A stretch of 64,000 bases of DNA from Xylaria sp. FL1777 (taxonomy: Eukaryota; Ascomycota; Sordariomycetes; Xylariales; Xylariaceae), in the NCBI GenBank assembly GCA_022578965.1, contig MU400514.1:558001-622000 (forward strand), in the 5' to 3' direction. The notes below the pieces were generated by a model. The model was not told the DNA's origin, searched no databases, and saw only the letters and a program-made list of their open reading frames with translations. The position numbers and the translations under genes were made by a program. Shown here one piece after another: positions 1-12,150 of this stretch; position 1 is the first letter of the stretch, and each line of letters opens with the position of its first letter.

Positions 1-1967
1 ATCTAGGGTGTTAAACCACCTGGTATCAATTTTTTGATTCTTGATCCAAAGATCATCTCGGCAGGGTAAGGTCCGATCGATATCTTTATCAGCTAGACCA
101 AAGTCGAAGGCCGTAGCAATCGTGGCATATCTATCTAGTAAATATATCATCCAGAATAATCTTCGCCTTGATTCCTCTTCGATAAAATCCTTAGGTTCCG
201 GAAGAACCATGGCTCGTAGCGTGTAAATCGAAGCATAGTTAGGCGACACAGAGAGCGAGTTGCTCTCCACTGCAAGGCCTAGCTGTACAACGGACCGAGT
301 AATGAGGGCCATGATGTTCCATCCTGGTGGACCGTTACTACTACCACAGAGGTCAAGAGCTAGTATCACTAAAGCCTGGAGCGATTTGACAGATGAGTTG
401 TCTAGGCCATAGAGAAGAACTTTTTGTTTCGAAGAATCGTGGTAATGACGCCTCCGCTCCTCCGTGAGCCTTGCATCCGTCGAAAAGCGTAGGGTCGTGG
501 CTACAATGGCGTGTAGTAATACCCTATCTGCCTCATCTAATGTGGATGGCCCAAAAAGGGAATCTAAAGTGCTCTTCCGGTGGAGAATAGGACACCAGGT
601 ATTAATGTGCTTAAAGTATAAATCGGCTAGTGCGTATAAAAGATCATACGGAGGGAGTTCCTGTTCGGAGGAAATCTGAGCCTGACCCTGGGGTACACTT
701 AACCCTGGGGACTGTAAAGGCTGTTGATGTGGCGGAGCATAATAATCTTGCGTGCCGGCGTTCGGTTGCATAGCAGTGGATAAATGGCCAGGAGGAGAGA
801 TACTAGCCGGGTGTATCTGGGCAGGGAAGCTATCATTTACCGGGTGCATGGACGACGTGGATGGTGGGAGACCAAATTCCGAGCCCTGGGCGGCGGAGGG
901 GAAGGAAATGGGCTTCTGGATAAACAAGGCCGTTTCGGCCTGGGGAGTTCTCAGAGGCTCAGCTGGGCGGAAATGGGAAGCCGGCTCCCGTGGAGTACCA
1001 TGATCACTAGGAATGCTAGGGTTGCTAGGGTTGCTGTTGCGTACACTCGGAGGTGCTAAGCCGTGGTGAGTAGGGGAGGCGCCGATAAAGGTGGTGTTCA
1101 AGATTTCCGAGTGGGATCGCAAAATCTCCTCGAGTCTATCCAACCTCTGCTCTAGCTCCCTGCCATAGCCGGCTCTTAGACCAGGCTTCTTGCGTTCACG
1201 GTATTCACAACCCACTGAGTTACGGCGACACCAACCGCACGAAGGTTGGCCTCGGTCGCATTTTACCTACATCGAATTAGCTATTGAATACTTGTGACTA
1301 TATCAGCTCGGCCTGGCTCAGGGCGGACTCTTTTCAGCAGTGGTTCTGTGTGATGCGAACCTTTCTTTGTTTACAAGTCTCACAGCTTTAGGGCCATGTA
1401 TTGTCAGCGAAAGCCATCTATCACCAGCAAAGGGGTATTTGGAGTTTATATGGGCAGAAGTATGATATGTCAAAGGGGGGGGGGATCCCACACATTATAA
1501 GCTGAACTAAGGCGACTAATATTTATTGTCACCTTTGCTCATGTCTCGGCGGAGTGAGATTTATAGGGGCGTGAGAGTGATACTCAGTGAGTGGAAGAAC
1601 AATTAAGAAATATGAGTTCGAAGGTAATAAATATATATAGATATAGATGTATATATGTATGTATATAACGAAATAATACTCACGAGACAGAGATTGGTCT
1701 CTTGCGTTTCCCATTACGTAGGGCACCGGGACTTTCATGATCTTCTTCAACATCGTTCTCATCGGCACTTATGAGAGCGTTCCCGTCGTCACTGTCATGT
1801 TCAACAACACCAGAACTAACGCCAGTAGCAACAATGGCCCCAGTCCCACTGGCTCGGGAACCGTGATGGGGCTCTTCCGGACGTTGGTGTTGATGCTGGT
1901 GCTGGTGCTGGTGCTGATGTTGTTGAAGCTGCAGGCCGCCGTCCTGCGAGACCTGGATGGTCTGCAT
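1..1967 (-). CDS. Zn(II)2Cys6 transcription factor, PRO1/RosA/NosA-like, 3' end cut by window
   Basis: Fungal binuclear zinc-cluster regulator. Proposed exons: 1684-1967, a 25-nt microexon at 1361-1385, and 1-1266, in consistent phase. Residues 1-94 are low complexity with a Gln-His run and end in a basic stretch (GKRKRP). The spliced zinc cluster reads CETCKQRKVKC, then DRGQPSCGWC, then RRNSVGC, giving the C-x2-C-x6-C-x6-C-x2-C-x6-C pattern, followed by KKPGLRAGYGRELE and a short coiled coil. A Pro/Ser-rich linker precedes a fungal-specific transcription factor middle domain (seen from YDLLYALADLYF at about 630-660 to RRRLFWMIYLLDRY near 130-170). The cluster plus GLRAGYGRELE extension matches my recollection of the PRO1/ADV-1/RosA/NosA regulators of sexual development, so the family is firm and the subfamily probable. 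The C-terminus lies outside the window. Start chosen at the first ATG of the open exon; an upstream exon is possible. Confidence 0.85.
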
Positions 1968-3646
1968 TATGGACCGTGTGAATTACACACAATACAGTCT
2001 CAATAACTGTCGGGATGTTGCGGCGTCGCTGAACGTAAGCGTCGTCTGGCGAATCGACTGCTCGGCCACATGACGAGCGAGCAAACTAAAAGCTCGGGCT
2101 AATGTTAAGTAGAAGGGGGAGACAACTATGCACACATATCCCAGACAGAGGGAAACTCGTCGTTTTTCTGGGGTTTGTTCTCCATCGAGCCTGCGACCAA
2201 TCTGGGGTCGGGCGGGTCGTCGGCTTGATTCTCTTTGGCGGGGGAGGTGGTATTTCTGGGCGGGCTTTCTTTTGACCTGACTACTGCTTCTGCTATTGGT
2301 CCGAGGGAGGTGAACGGGAGATACCTTATGTGGGCGCTTCTCACATACACCACTAGTACCATCTATTATACGACAGGCATGTACCGTATCTTACTCGTGT
2401 AAGTAGGGTGCCCTGGTAGTGAGTGTACTGTGAAGTATACCTACCTAGGTACCTACTAAGTAGGTGATGAGACTTGGCTATAACAGTAGGAGCTGAAATG
2501 CTTTGGGTGCTACAAGACGACAGTCATTACCTGTCACTTACATACATGTGATGTTGATAGGACTTGGAAGAATAAACATGCCTAGACAAATAAATACCTT
2601 TCTGTTGCTTGCTTAACCTTACCTCGAACCCATTTGGATGACATGATGTACTAGTATACACACTGGTATGCTGTATACATGTACGTGTACCTAAATTCTA
2701 TTCTCCTCTAGGTACCCTAGACCCATGACTTATGCGGGGAAGACTGACCGATTCTGCCTCTTGGCGGAGAACAACCCTGCTAGTTGGGGTAAAAAAATGG
2801 GGACTAGATCACCTGTGGAGGGCCGAAGATACAGTAGAAAATGGGGTTGTGAGATCAATCACTTCCTCACCCAAGGCAGGTAGATGGATAGACATGCTTA
2901 CACAGATCACAACGGATGTGTGTTAGTGTGGTACAGAAAGTATACTAAATAAACTACAAAGAAAACAGATAATATAGCGACGATGAGAACTTGTTGTTGT
3001 GTATAATCTATATCGACGCGACACTATCGGTGGATAGGTGTACAACAGAGAAGTAGATAGGCAGATAGGTAGGTAGATGAGTGAAGTAGGAGCCAAGTAA
3101 GAGAAATATCGATAGATTAAATGACCTAGACCCGTAACATCGTGAAATATATACCTAGCAGCAGCAAGTGGTGTAGTTAGATAGGTAATGGAACCACAAT
3201 TATTAAATTCTTGGGTGCCATGGCTTAGATGATATTTGCCCTCGGAACGGCAGAGCCCGTATTAGGACAAAAACACGAGATCAGAGAGCCCCTTGCAGAG
3301 CCCCTGAAAGCATGATAGACATTAGTATAGCACATAGATATGGATTTTCCATATCGGATATCGCATTCCGTCATATTCAGGTTCGTTTGTTATTGATTCG
3401 TCATCTATATTAAATTCCTAAGTTCCGCCGCTCCGCCACCTATCACTTGTCTGCCTATTCCGTGAACGTCTTCTTATTACTCTTCCCATGGCATCAAGGT
3501 TTCCTAATCTTAATACTGCTGGACGTGCACTACTTGACGAACCAAAATTTATACCGTGGAGGTGTTTGTTGTGACACCTTTCAACAATGGATATGCTGGA
3601 ATGATAAAGCTATATATGATTGTGCCCCTAAACAAGAACCCTAAAC
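1968..3646. other. Intergenic region, no gene seen
   Basis: Only short, unconvincing reading frames. It holds the 5' flank of the zinc-cluster gene on the left and the 3' flank of the rhamnonate dehydratase gene on the right. Tracts of TAGGTACCTA-type sequence occur near 2440-2465 and GGTAGGTAG runs near 3055-3075, a motif that recurs in most intergenic stretches here. Confidence 0.6.
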
Positions 3647-5284
3647 TTACACAGTTGCCATGTCCTTCACACCGTTCGCGATACTATCGACTGGGTCAGC
3701 CCCCGGCTCCGTCTCATCGACACCGATAGATGGAGCTTCGGGTTCCGCTTCGGTTGGCTTTGCAACCTCCCCACCGGGCCCGGTCGCTTCCTTGGGTTCG
3801 ACCTCGGCTTTAAGCCCAACAGCTGGCACCGGGTTTAGCAGGTAGTCGGACGAGATAAGTTTCGCCCTAGCGGTAGGGTTGATGGTGAGGCCGAAGCCAG
3901 GCTTGTCCAGGTCGGCAGTGGTGAGGAAGCCTTTGGTAGGGATAGGCTCGTCCAAGAACAGGTCGCCAAAGACGGGCAGCACGCTCTTGCCGTCGGGTGA
4001 GTTGGCCAGGTACTCCTGGAAGGGCGTATTGGGCTGCGAGATGACGAAGTGGTAGCTATACGAGCCACTGGCATGCGGAACGACAGGGATATCATACGCC
4101 GCCGCCATGGCCGATACCTTGAGCAGCTCCGTCATGCCGCCGAGCCACATGACGTCGGGTTGGATGATGTCGAGGTTGCGACCCTCGATCAACTTACGGA
4201 ACCCGTACCGCGAGTACTCGTGTTCGCCTGTCGTGAACTTGAGCTGAGGGTGTGCGCGCTTGATCTGCTCGAACCCATCCGTGTCATCCGGGCTGAGGCA
4301 CTCCTCCCACCAGTTGATGTCAAGGTCGGCGCACTTCTTGGCAAGCTCGATCGTGTACGATACGTTGAGACTCATGTAGCAGTCCACCATAAGAGGGAAG
4401 TCCGGACCGACGCTCTCACGGTGCTTGCGCAGGAACTCGACGTTCTTCCTCATCCCCGCGTGGCCGTCCGCCGGGCAGTATGGCAGAGGGACTTTGGCGC
4501 CCCAGAATCCCATGGCCTTGGCGGCCGCAGGCTCCGGACCCGTACAGTAGAAATCAAGCCGGTCCCTCGCGGCGCCGCCGATGAGCTTGTACACGGGTTC
4601 GTTCCGCAGCTTACCAAGAAGATCCCAGATGGCTAGGTCGATAACAGAGATGATGGCCGTAGGCAGACCTTTGCGACCATAAAACATGGAGGCACGGTAC
4701 ATCTGCTCGAACAAGAGATTCGTGTTACGGGGATCTGCGCCTATCAAGAACCGCTCAAAATGCTTGTGGACGAGCCAGCAGGCCGGGGGCCCTATGGTGG
4801 ATGATTTAGTTTTTTTTTTTTTTTCTTCCCTAACTCATCTTTGCAAGGTAGACAGAATTCGAGGAAAGGGAGAAGAGAAAAGAAAACGCTCACCGCCAAA
4901 GCCCGTCGCGAACCCCACGGTACCATCAGACGCTTCTATCTCCACCAAGAAGGATCCTAGAACATTGATGCCCCAGCTTGTCCTCGACTTCTTGTATTGA
5001 TCCCAGATAGATGCAGGCGTCGAAATGTCCGTATCGACCAGCCTGTTATAGACGCGCAGTGTAAGTCCTCGACCGTAGCCGACCCCGAAGTGCCCTGCTC
5101 GTTGACTTACCAGTGACCGCCCTTCACATTGTGATAATCACCACCTGCTCCCGGTTAGCTCGAGCCCGTGCATACTATGGTCTGCGTCGAAGCGTGTTGG
5201 GAGAGGTTGCGCACCTGATCCGACGCCATCTATGATGAAGGACCGAACGGCCTTGATGGTAGGGAATTGTCTGACCGAAGCCAT
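3647..5284 (-). CDS. LRA2: L-rhamnonate dehydratase (enolase superfamily)
   Basis: Dehydrates L-rhamnonate to 2-keto-3-deoxy-L-rhamnonate in the non-phosphorylated fungal L-rhamnose pathway. Exons 5215-5284, 5111-5144, 4894-5042 and 3647-4791 keep phase and give 465 aa. The start MASVRQFP and the early GVGSGGDYHNVKGGHW block fit RhmD-type enzymes. Enolase-superfamily residues are visible: K184 in GAKVPLPY, metal ligands D221 (VDCYMS), E247 (WWEE) and E274 (TTGEHE), and general-base H324 (VVPHASG). After the barrel, which ends near GFGLTINP, there is an extra Pro/Glu-rich acidic tail of roughly 60 residues not expected from bacterial RhmD. The third intron carries a 14-nt T run (+ strand). Head-to-head with LRA1, suggesting co-regulation by rhamnose. 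Confidence 0.93.
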
Positions 5285-6597
5285 AGTTACTTCCTCTGGT
5301 GCTCGGCAAGGGAAAGAAACAACAGAGGACTGTGTCAGGCTATGAAGCGCGCCGCAACCGATCAGATACAGTGCCTATACACGAGAAGTACGCTTTCTCC
5401 TTCTATCTCTCTATGTCCCTTTCTCAAGCTGACGTCTGAGAGTTGAGGAATACTACTGCGGAATAGTCAACAGATACGAGAAGGTAAGTTAAACGAGGAA
5501 ACAAACTGGGAAAGGAGTAGACTGCTTTAAAGATTTTCGACCACGGGTTTCCCTTTTACTTTCCTTCCTTCTAATTCTTTCAATTCTCTCGCTTTTGCTG
5601 TGACAAGAACAAGAAAGAATACCTACCAGCGGACGAGGGCCAATTGATAATGTCTATTGCAGAAACTCAAAGCGAGCTTGTGACCAATTGTCGGCGCCAG
5701 ATCTGCCGACTTGAATTCCTTGGCCAATGTTCTCCATCCCCCCCCACCCAAGGTAAGACCCGGAGACGCTCCGTCTCTCCGGAACCGAGCATTTGCTGGA
5801 GCTTAGACACTGTCGGACGTGTCCCCGGATGTACTGTGTCCTACGTCTTTCATGAGATTAGGTAACCACTTACACGGTCTAGCTTACTCGTACAAGTCTC
5901 ACTCCATTGCGAGCTCGACTACCTACTTCGGCTTTTGCTCGGGAGCCAGAGATGACCTTACTCTCGATAGTCTAGTCGATGTTTCCTTTACCAACTCACA
6001 AAGAAAAGAAGCGAACATGTGGGGACTTTAAGCTCGGCCTCAACTATACCGAATACCGGGCGTGGGGTGACGAGGTTACTGGTAGGTGGCAGTTCGAGTG
6101 ACGTGTGGTCAAGAAAGTGCATCCGCCTATCTGCCTTGCGTCTTCGCCATCAAGTAATGCTGAGAGACCGGTAGTTATTGGAAGTACCTTATTGTGCACT
6201 CTAGACTTGCAATGCGGATCCGCTCTTTGAAGTAAGCCATTGGTATCGTGGGTATGCAATATTCACAAGTCCGAAGCTACTAGTTATTATTGTTGCTTTA
6301 CTACCATTTGTTCGTCATATCGTGCCTCACCTGCTAATATTTATCACCACCATCCGAGGCTTCACCGTAAGAGTAGTCTACAGTACTAAGACAGCCAAGT
6401 CCGTCGAGCCGAGAGCAATCGAGAGAATATAGTTAGCTTCACCAGTATCACCGTCCCCGCCTCCCTCCTGGACGTCAGGTCTATCCATCCATCCATCCAT
6501 CCATCCATCTACCGTGACAGCACGGCATCTATCTGCCTGATCTCAACAAATCTGTCCATCTCGGCTATCCTCCTATCTAAATCCTACACACAGTCCA
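5285..6597. promoter_or_regulatory. Divergent LRA2/LRA1 promoter region
   Basis: 1.3 kb separating the two start codons of the rhamnose genes, which are transcribed away from each other. No convincing gene lies inside. It contains long CT-rich tracts near 5385-5420 and 5545-5590 and an ATCC tetranucleotide run just upstream of LRA1. That it is a shared control region is inferred from the divergent arrangement of two enzymes of one pathway; I did not identify a specific activator site. Confidence 0.55.
6483..6509. repeat. ATCC tetranucleotide microsatellite
   Basis: Six tandem copies of ATCC plus a partial unit, ending about 90 bp upstream of the LRA1 start codon, so probably in its 5' leader or core promoter. 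Confidence 0.9.
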
Positions 6598-7395
6598 ATG
6601 CCGGCAATCAACCTCCTCGAGGGCAAGACAGCCATAATAACCGGCGGCACAACAGGCATCGGCCGCGCCATAGCACTAGAATACGTCCGGCAGGGCGCAA
6701 ATGTAGTAATTAACCACCTAGACCTCGAGCGCGACCGCCCGCACCTTGCATCTCTCCTCGCCGAAGCCGAAGCGATCCGTCCAGGCGTGCTCTCGCATCT
6801 CCCGGGCGACGTGACAGATCCCGCGACCGGGGCGGCGCTGGTGCAGCACGCGGCGTCGCTCCACGGCGGCCGCGTCGACATCTGCGTCAGCAACGCGGGG
6901 ATCTGCCAGTTTGCGGAATTCCTGACGCTGGAGCCAGATCTGTTCTCGCGCACGGTGCGCACGAACCTCGACGGCGCGTTCTACGTCGTGCAGGCCGCCG
7001 CCCGCCACATGGCCACCGGCCAACAACCCCCCGGCGGCTCCATCATCGGCATCAGCAGCATCTCGGCGCTCGTCGGCGGCGGCTTGCAGACCCATTACAC
7101 GCCTACCAAGGCCGGTGTGCTCAGCCTTATGCAGAGCTGCGCCGTCGCACTCGGGAAACATCGCATCCGTTGCAATGCGCTGCTGCCTGGCACCGTCAAG
7201 ACCCAGCTCAACGAGGAGGATCTCAGCGACGATGCGAAGAGGGCGTATATGGAGGGCCGCATTCCGCTCGGTCGCACCGGTGTCCCGCACGATCTCGCCG
7301 GCCCCGCCGTCTTCCTTGCTTGTGAGGAGCTCAGTGGTTATGTCACCGGTGCTCAGCTGCTTGTCGATGGCGGACTATTTGTGAACTTACAGTGA
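6598..7395 (+). CDS. LRA1: L-rhamnose 1-dehydrogenase (short-chain dehydrogenase)
   Basis: First step of fungal L-rhamnose catabolism, oxidising L-rhamnose to L-rhamnono-1,4-lactone with NAD(P)+. Intronless, 265 aa. Rossmann motif TGGTTGIG at 15-22, NAG at 99-101, and catalytic Ser153/154, Tyr167 and Lys171 in ISSISALVGG...THYTPTKAG. The C-terminus (GAQLLVDGGLFVNLQ) and the segment GTVKTQLNEEDL closely match the yeast rhamnose dehydrogenase family, so the specific call is stronger than a generic SDR label. Strongly GC-biased third positions, unlike the flanking DNA. Divergent from the LRA2 gene; the lactonase (LRA3) and aldolase (LRA4) genes are not in this window. Confidence 0.92.
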   Translation: MPAINLLEGKTAIITGGTTGIGRAIALEYVRQGANVVINHLDLERDRPHLASLLAEAEAIRPGVLSHLPGDVTDPATGAALVQHAASLHGGRVDICVSNAGICQFAEFLTLEPDLFSRTVRTNLDGAFYVVQAAARHMATGQQPPGGSIIGISSISALVGGGLQTHYTPTKAGVLSLMQSCAVALGKHRIRCNALLPGTVKTQLNEEDLSDDAKRAYMEGRIPLGRTGVPHDLAGPAVFLACEELSGYVTGAQLLVDGGLFVNLQ

Positions 7396-8286
7396 ACACT
7401 AGAATGATGGTAGGGTGCAGTTCAACTATGCGGCTTTCTATCGAGCCCCTCCGGGCAACTTGATACTCGCGGTGGTGGAGAAAAGGAATTTACAAGTGGC
7501 TATTTTACCTACTCGTGGGCGACTCGCGACCATGTGAGTGATTGGTTAGGTGGTATTAACAAAGTCGATTCATTGGTGAGAATCCCACCATGCTGCTTAA
7601 CCCGCAAGGATATCCGCGAGGCATTCACACTTAAGAAAAGCACTGCTCTTGGCTATGCTATCCGCGGCTAATACAGTATCCTCATCTGGTCATCTGCTTT
7701 GTATCATGGGGCCCTAACTCTCGAAAATACTGCGGATACTCTTGTGAAGATTCTCAGAAGTCCTGTAGACTACGCGACTTATAATACTTGCGGTAGGTGA
7801 GCCTGACGAAATAGATTTACTGTCATGAGGTTGAGAACATCATATATATATAGAGATAGGGTTTCTCTCAGGATGGGCACTGCTAAGCGAAGACGGCATG
7901 GTACATGCGGGATAATTGGCCACCAAAGTAACAGACCGAGTTAGCAAAAATCTATATTCTATTCTCACATTATTATTTTATAGCGGTATAGAGCCTGGCG
8001 CATTCACAGCATGCTAAATGCACCTGTCCATGCTTAACAAGATATAAACTCTAACTGAACTGAGTGTCCTTGAATATAATTGCCATATTCTCCAAACTAT
8101 GGTTCGACTGAGTCGATAGATTGATGGGAGAGGCGGCTAGACGAAAACCCGTTTATAACATGGTCTATATCTATCGGGGTTGAGTGAAGGTGTGTAGTAT
8201 TGCTGAAAAGGGAAACATGAGTGGTATCATAATAAGGGAATGGTAATGAATTCATGAATTCATTAAGAGATACTGTTTGATGGAGA
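7396..8286. other. Intergenic region, no gene seen
   Basis: Downstream flank of LRA1 (plus strand) and of the HAD hydrolase gene (minus strand), so this is a convergent 3'-3' interval. No open frame of note; a TATATATATAGAGATAG tract lies near 7842-7860. Confidence 0.6.
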
Positions 8287-9758
8287 CTAAGCGTCCATAT
8301 CGAGCTCACGCTCTATGGCAGGGCTGATGACGGCAATGTCATATACGCCCTTGCCATCTTCCAACGACAACATTGGCATATTTGTTAATCTGGGCTTCCG
8401 CACAACCCAACTCTCTTTCCGGCGTTGCATCTCTCGCTCGATACCATGGTTCACGGCGTCCAAGACAGTGTCAACCGTCACACGAGGCTTGTACGCCGGC
8501 TCGGTACCGTCTTGGTACACGCCCGTCTTGACGAGAATACTGTACCAGTCGTTCTCAGCATGCTCGTTGAATAGATTGGTCCCCCGAATATCACTCTCTG
8601 GCGTATCACCCACGAAGTAAACCGTGTCAGGCGGAGAGTCGAGTTTGTGCTCGTTCTTTCGCCATCGTTTCAACAAACGGGTAGTAAACTCGAAGGTTCC
8701 TATTTGGGGTTTGCCAAAGGCGTGCGTCGTGAGCGTCTTCCCCTTGGTGACTTCTTTGAAGGTGTATTCGACAATGCCACGCAGAGCACCCATGCCAAGA
8801 CGGACGTTCTCGTGGGCCGCTGACCAAACCACGTCATTGTGAGAGAAATAGATTGGTGGACCCTCGTCAAACGTTTCCGAGAGTGTACCGATGCGACCGC
8901 CTTTGGACATGGCAAGATCGATGATGATCTGTAAGTCCCCAGCCCAGTCACGCGAGTCGGCAAATACAAAGATGGCTTCTATGACGACGTTGCTGAAGTC
9001 CCGTTCCTTGGAGTTTTTCAGCTCCTCAGGAGTCAACTTGCGGAATGGTGTGGTGGCACTATTCGCCTTAATTATATCGCCAGGAGTGACAACATCCTTA
9101 AAGCCATAGCTCTGAGCAACAGTGCGGCACTTTTCACCCTCGCCGCCCACGACGAGGACGGTGTTGTGCTTGCTGGCCATCTCGGACATGGGAGTATGGC
9201 CACATATAAACTGTGCTGGTGAAATGTCGACCTCAAGCTGGCGAGACAAATCGCTACATCTTTCCGCCTCGGATTTACCACCTCCGTTGGTCAAAAAGAT
9301 GTAAGGGCTGTGTCGCTGGTGAGCCAAGGATCCAGGAAACGAGAAATACATCCAATTACTACTTACATCTTGATACCATATTTGTTATGGCCGTTGAGAG
9401 CCTTCATAGCTTCAATAGCCTCGGGAATAGGGCGACCACCTCGTACAAGGACACCATCGATATCAAACGCAAATGCGAAGCTGTCTGCTACGAGGGATTT
9501 ATGTTCACCACCGGGAGTGTCTTCACTATCGCGAGGAGTAATGGGCGATTCGGTAGCATGTAATTCCGGGGTTGATGGTGTAGCACTACTGGCCGGACTC
9601 AATGACGGAGGTGCTTCAGTAGGAGATGGCGAGTCTCCCGAGGGATCGCCCAACAGCAGCTTCCGTGACAGATCAGTTCGGGCATTCTCAATCTCGTCGG
9701 TGAATCTTCCACGATGGAAAGAGGGCCCTTCCTGAGACTGATCCAGTGGAGAAGACAT
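8287..9758 (-). CDS. HAD-superfamily IIA hydrolase, CECR5/HDHD5-like
   Basis: Probable phosphatase of the HAD class IIA family that includes human HDHD5 (CECR5) and yeast YKR070W. Exons 9367-9758 and 8287-9307 with a 59-nt intron give 470 aa. The first 90 residues are Ser/Pro/Thr-rich and may act in targeting; the catalytic motif FAFDIDGVLVRGG supplies D99 and D101, the substrate-loop motif is PYIFLTNGGG, and the C-terminal Asp motif is FVGDTPESDIRG. The intron falls just before the TNGGG motif. Physiological substrate unknown for the family. It sits next to the rhamnose pair but I see no reason to link the functions. Confidence 0.88.
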
Positions 9759-12126
9759 GATGTGGATTTGAGGTAGTAATGAACGAACTCAACACGCGAA
9801 GAAAACAACAGATAGGGCGATGGGGCGAAAGTGGGTGTCGGTGGAGGAAGGGCGAACTAAAGATGAAAAGAAACAACGTTTCCGGGGAAAGATGGGGAAG
9901 TATATATTTATACCTATGAATATGCTGATGAATACGTCGTCCCGCAAGGCGACCAAAATTTCGACGGCCGTTTCGACGGTTAGACACAATGCCTGACTAT
10001 TGCTGCTGCGAGTCCAAGCCTATCTAGAGCCACCCGGGTTCATGCGTGGGAATGAGAACGCACGTACTGTATGAGCAAGAGTGGATGAGGATGTGGATAT
10101 ATGGAGTAATGTCGCCCACTCGATGTAGATCAGCGTCTGTACTTGCATGGAGTCTGGATACTTCTTTATACGTGGTGCGGTGCACAGCTGCACGTAGTAT
10201 GATCCAAATAAAGCGGCCAGTCGTGCAGGCGTGTCGAATCTTCTTTCCACCGTGCAGAGAATTCGGCCGAGAATGATGTCAGAAAACAGGAGGCTACTCA
10301 AATCGTCGACGAGAGAGCTTCACCTCAGCGCTAGTGAAACTACACTACAATCTAAGTAGGTTCTTCTTTGCCGTTGGGTCTACTGTAGGTTGGGTCTGAG
10401 CTAACTAGCAGAAGGTTAAACAAAGCGAGACGAAGACTAACGCGCCTCAGCCAAGCAAGAAACCCTCGTCAGGGCCACCGGGCGAAATGCTAAGTGGTCC
10501 CCTCATCTCTGGCTTTATTTCTGTACACTGGAGAAGATGTGTTCTTGCTACAATGTAGGATCGAATTCTCAACTGAACCTTCATACATATCTGCACAAGT
10601 CCGTCGGCAGTGAATTATCGTACTAGAACGCACATCAGGAGTCAAGTTAGGGTCCTCCAGGGGCGAGTGATGATCATGGACAGCCAGGGCAGCAGCCGGC
10701 ATAGTGTGGGCCAGGGATCTGAAAACTGTCTGGGTTCGAAGGTATAAAGTCTCAGTGTCCTCGTCCGGCAACGTTATAAGACAATGTGGGGTGCCTGGGT
10801 ACTGCTGTGATAATTCTGATAATACCAAGGAAAACATAAACACTAAATCCCCAGAATGATTGCATTACTGGCCAGGTCTGGGCACGGGCTGCCAAATGAT
10901 GGTGTGCAAGACACCCGAAGGAGTGGTGATCGGGCGTTGGATGCCGCCGATTGGCTTATCGCATCGCCCTAGGCCCCGTACTACGGGTTCCCCTCGGAAG
11001 ATGTCTTCACCAGATGAGATGATTACGGCCCGTTTTCACGTTTTGTTTTTTTCTTGTTTTTTGGCAGTCCTGTTTCTTCCTGGGGGGGTTTTTGGGTCTA
11101 TTTCACCGTATCGCTATCATGGTACCGAGTACATTCTGTAGTACTACCTACCTACCTATGTATGTATGTAGTAAGTGTATACTACAGTGCAGGTAGCATG
11201 GGTGTACTGTAGACCACGTTAGAGTCCGTGTGTGAAGATCCGCGAATGCAAGACATTCGAATCTCCAAATCTCCAATTGTATAGGTATTTTGATTGAGAA
11301 TAACATCTCACCCTCCCATTTCTCACATATGACCGCCTGGCTACTGGCTTGTCATTATACATTTCAGTACTGATAAATGAAGCCAACAGATTCAATGAAA
11401 GAGCGCCGACTGTAGCAAACGTCATCATGCAGGCGCATGGAGTCCAAAGCATAGGTATGGCGTAGGTAGTATGATAAGGAGTACATAGGTAAAGATAAGG
11501 TTGGTTCAACTCGCTACTAGCTCCCCTTCGAGGTTTCAGGGTTGCTGTACTACACCAGGGTCGGTATTGCTGATACTAGGAGAGGTAGTGTATGTAATTT
11601 ACCTACTGGAAAACGGGTGTTTTAGTCCGTACCTACATGTATATGAACGGTATGGTAGTATTGACATGCCGGATTAGGTTATGTATATAGGGTTAGTCAA
11701 GCTGCAAACAAGATAGTCCTAAGAACAAGGGATTGACAGAATTTGCTATCAAAAAAGATTACAAGCGTTAATGACTGGGGTTTACTTATCGGGGTATGTA
11801 TTGGTGTGCATGTCTACAGTAGAGCCGCCGTACGCCGCTTTTTCTAGGGTCTTCTTCGAGAAGTCGGAGGCTGAGTGGAGACCAACGACGGCGCCGCCTT
11901 GTGCCTTGTGGGGCTTATGCATGGCAAATTAGTAGTGCGTGGCAGCCGCAATAATGCAATAAGTAATGCAACAATGGCCACACAATGACGTCAGAAAAGC
12001 CCCACGGGCGCCTTACTCGTACATGGCATATGATAGCGGCATTGGTTAGATATCTATCAGGTATGTAGTGTGTAGTAGTATCTTGTAGCACAGTTCTGAA
12101 ATGGTTTCCAATGCGGCATTTGGTAC

Positions 12127-12150
12127 GGTGAAGCGGTGAAGCGGTGAAGC
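12127..12150. repeat. Short 8-bp tandem repeat
   Basis: Three exact copies of GGTGAAGC, followed by two diverged GGTAAGCT-like units up to about 12174. It lies in the gene-poor region with no gene attached. Confidence 0.85.

Noticed and set aside
4049..4636. 195-codon plus-strand open frame opposite LRA2
   Set aside because: Antisense shadow of a GC-biased exon; its translation has no domain while the opposite strand is a conserved enzyme.
6718..7290. 190-codon minus-strand open frame opposite LRA1
   Set aside because: Shadow frame in strongly GC3-biased DNA, with Arg/Ala/Val-rich composition and no motif.
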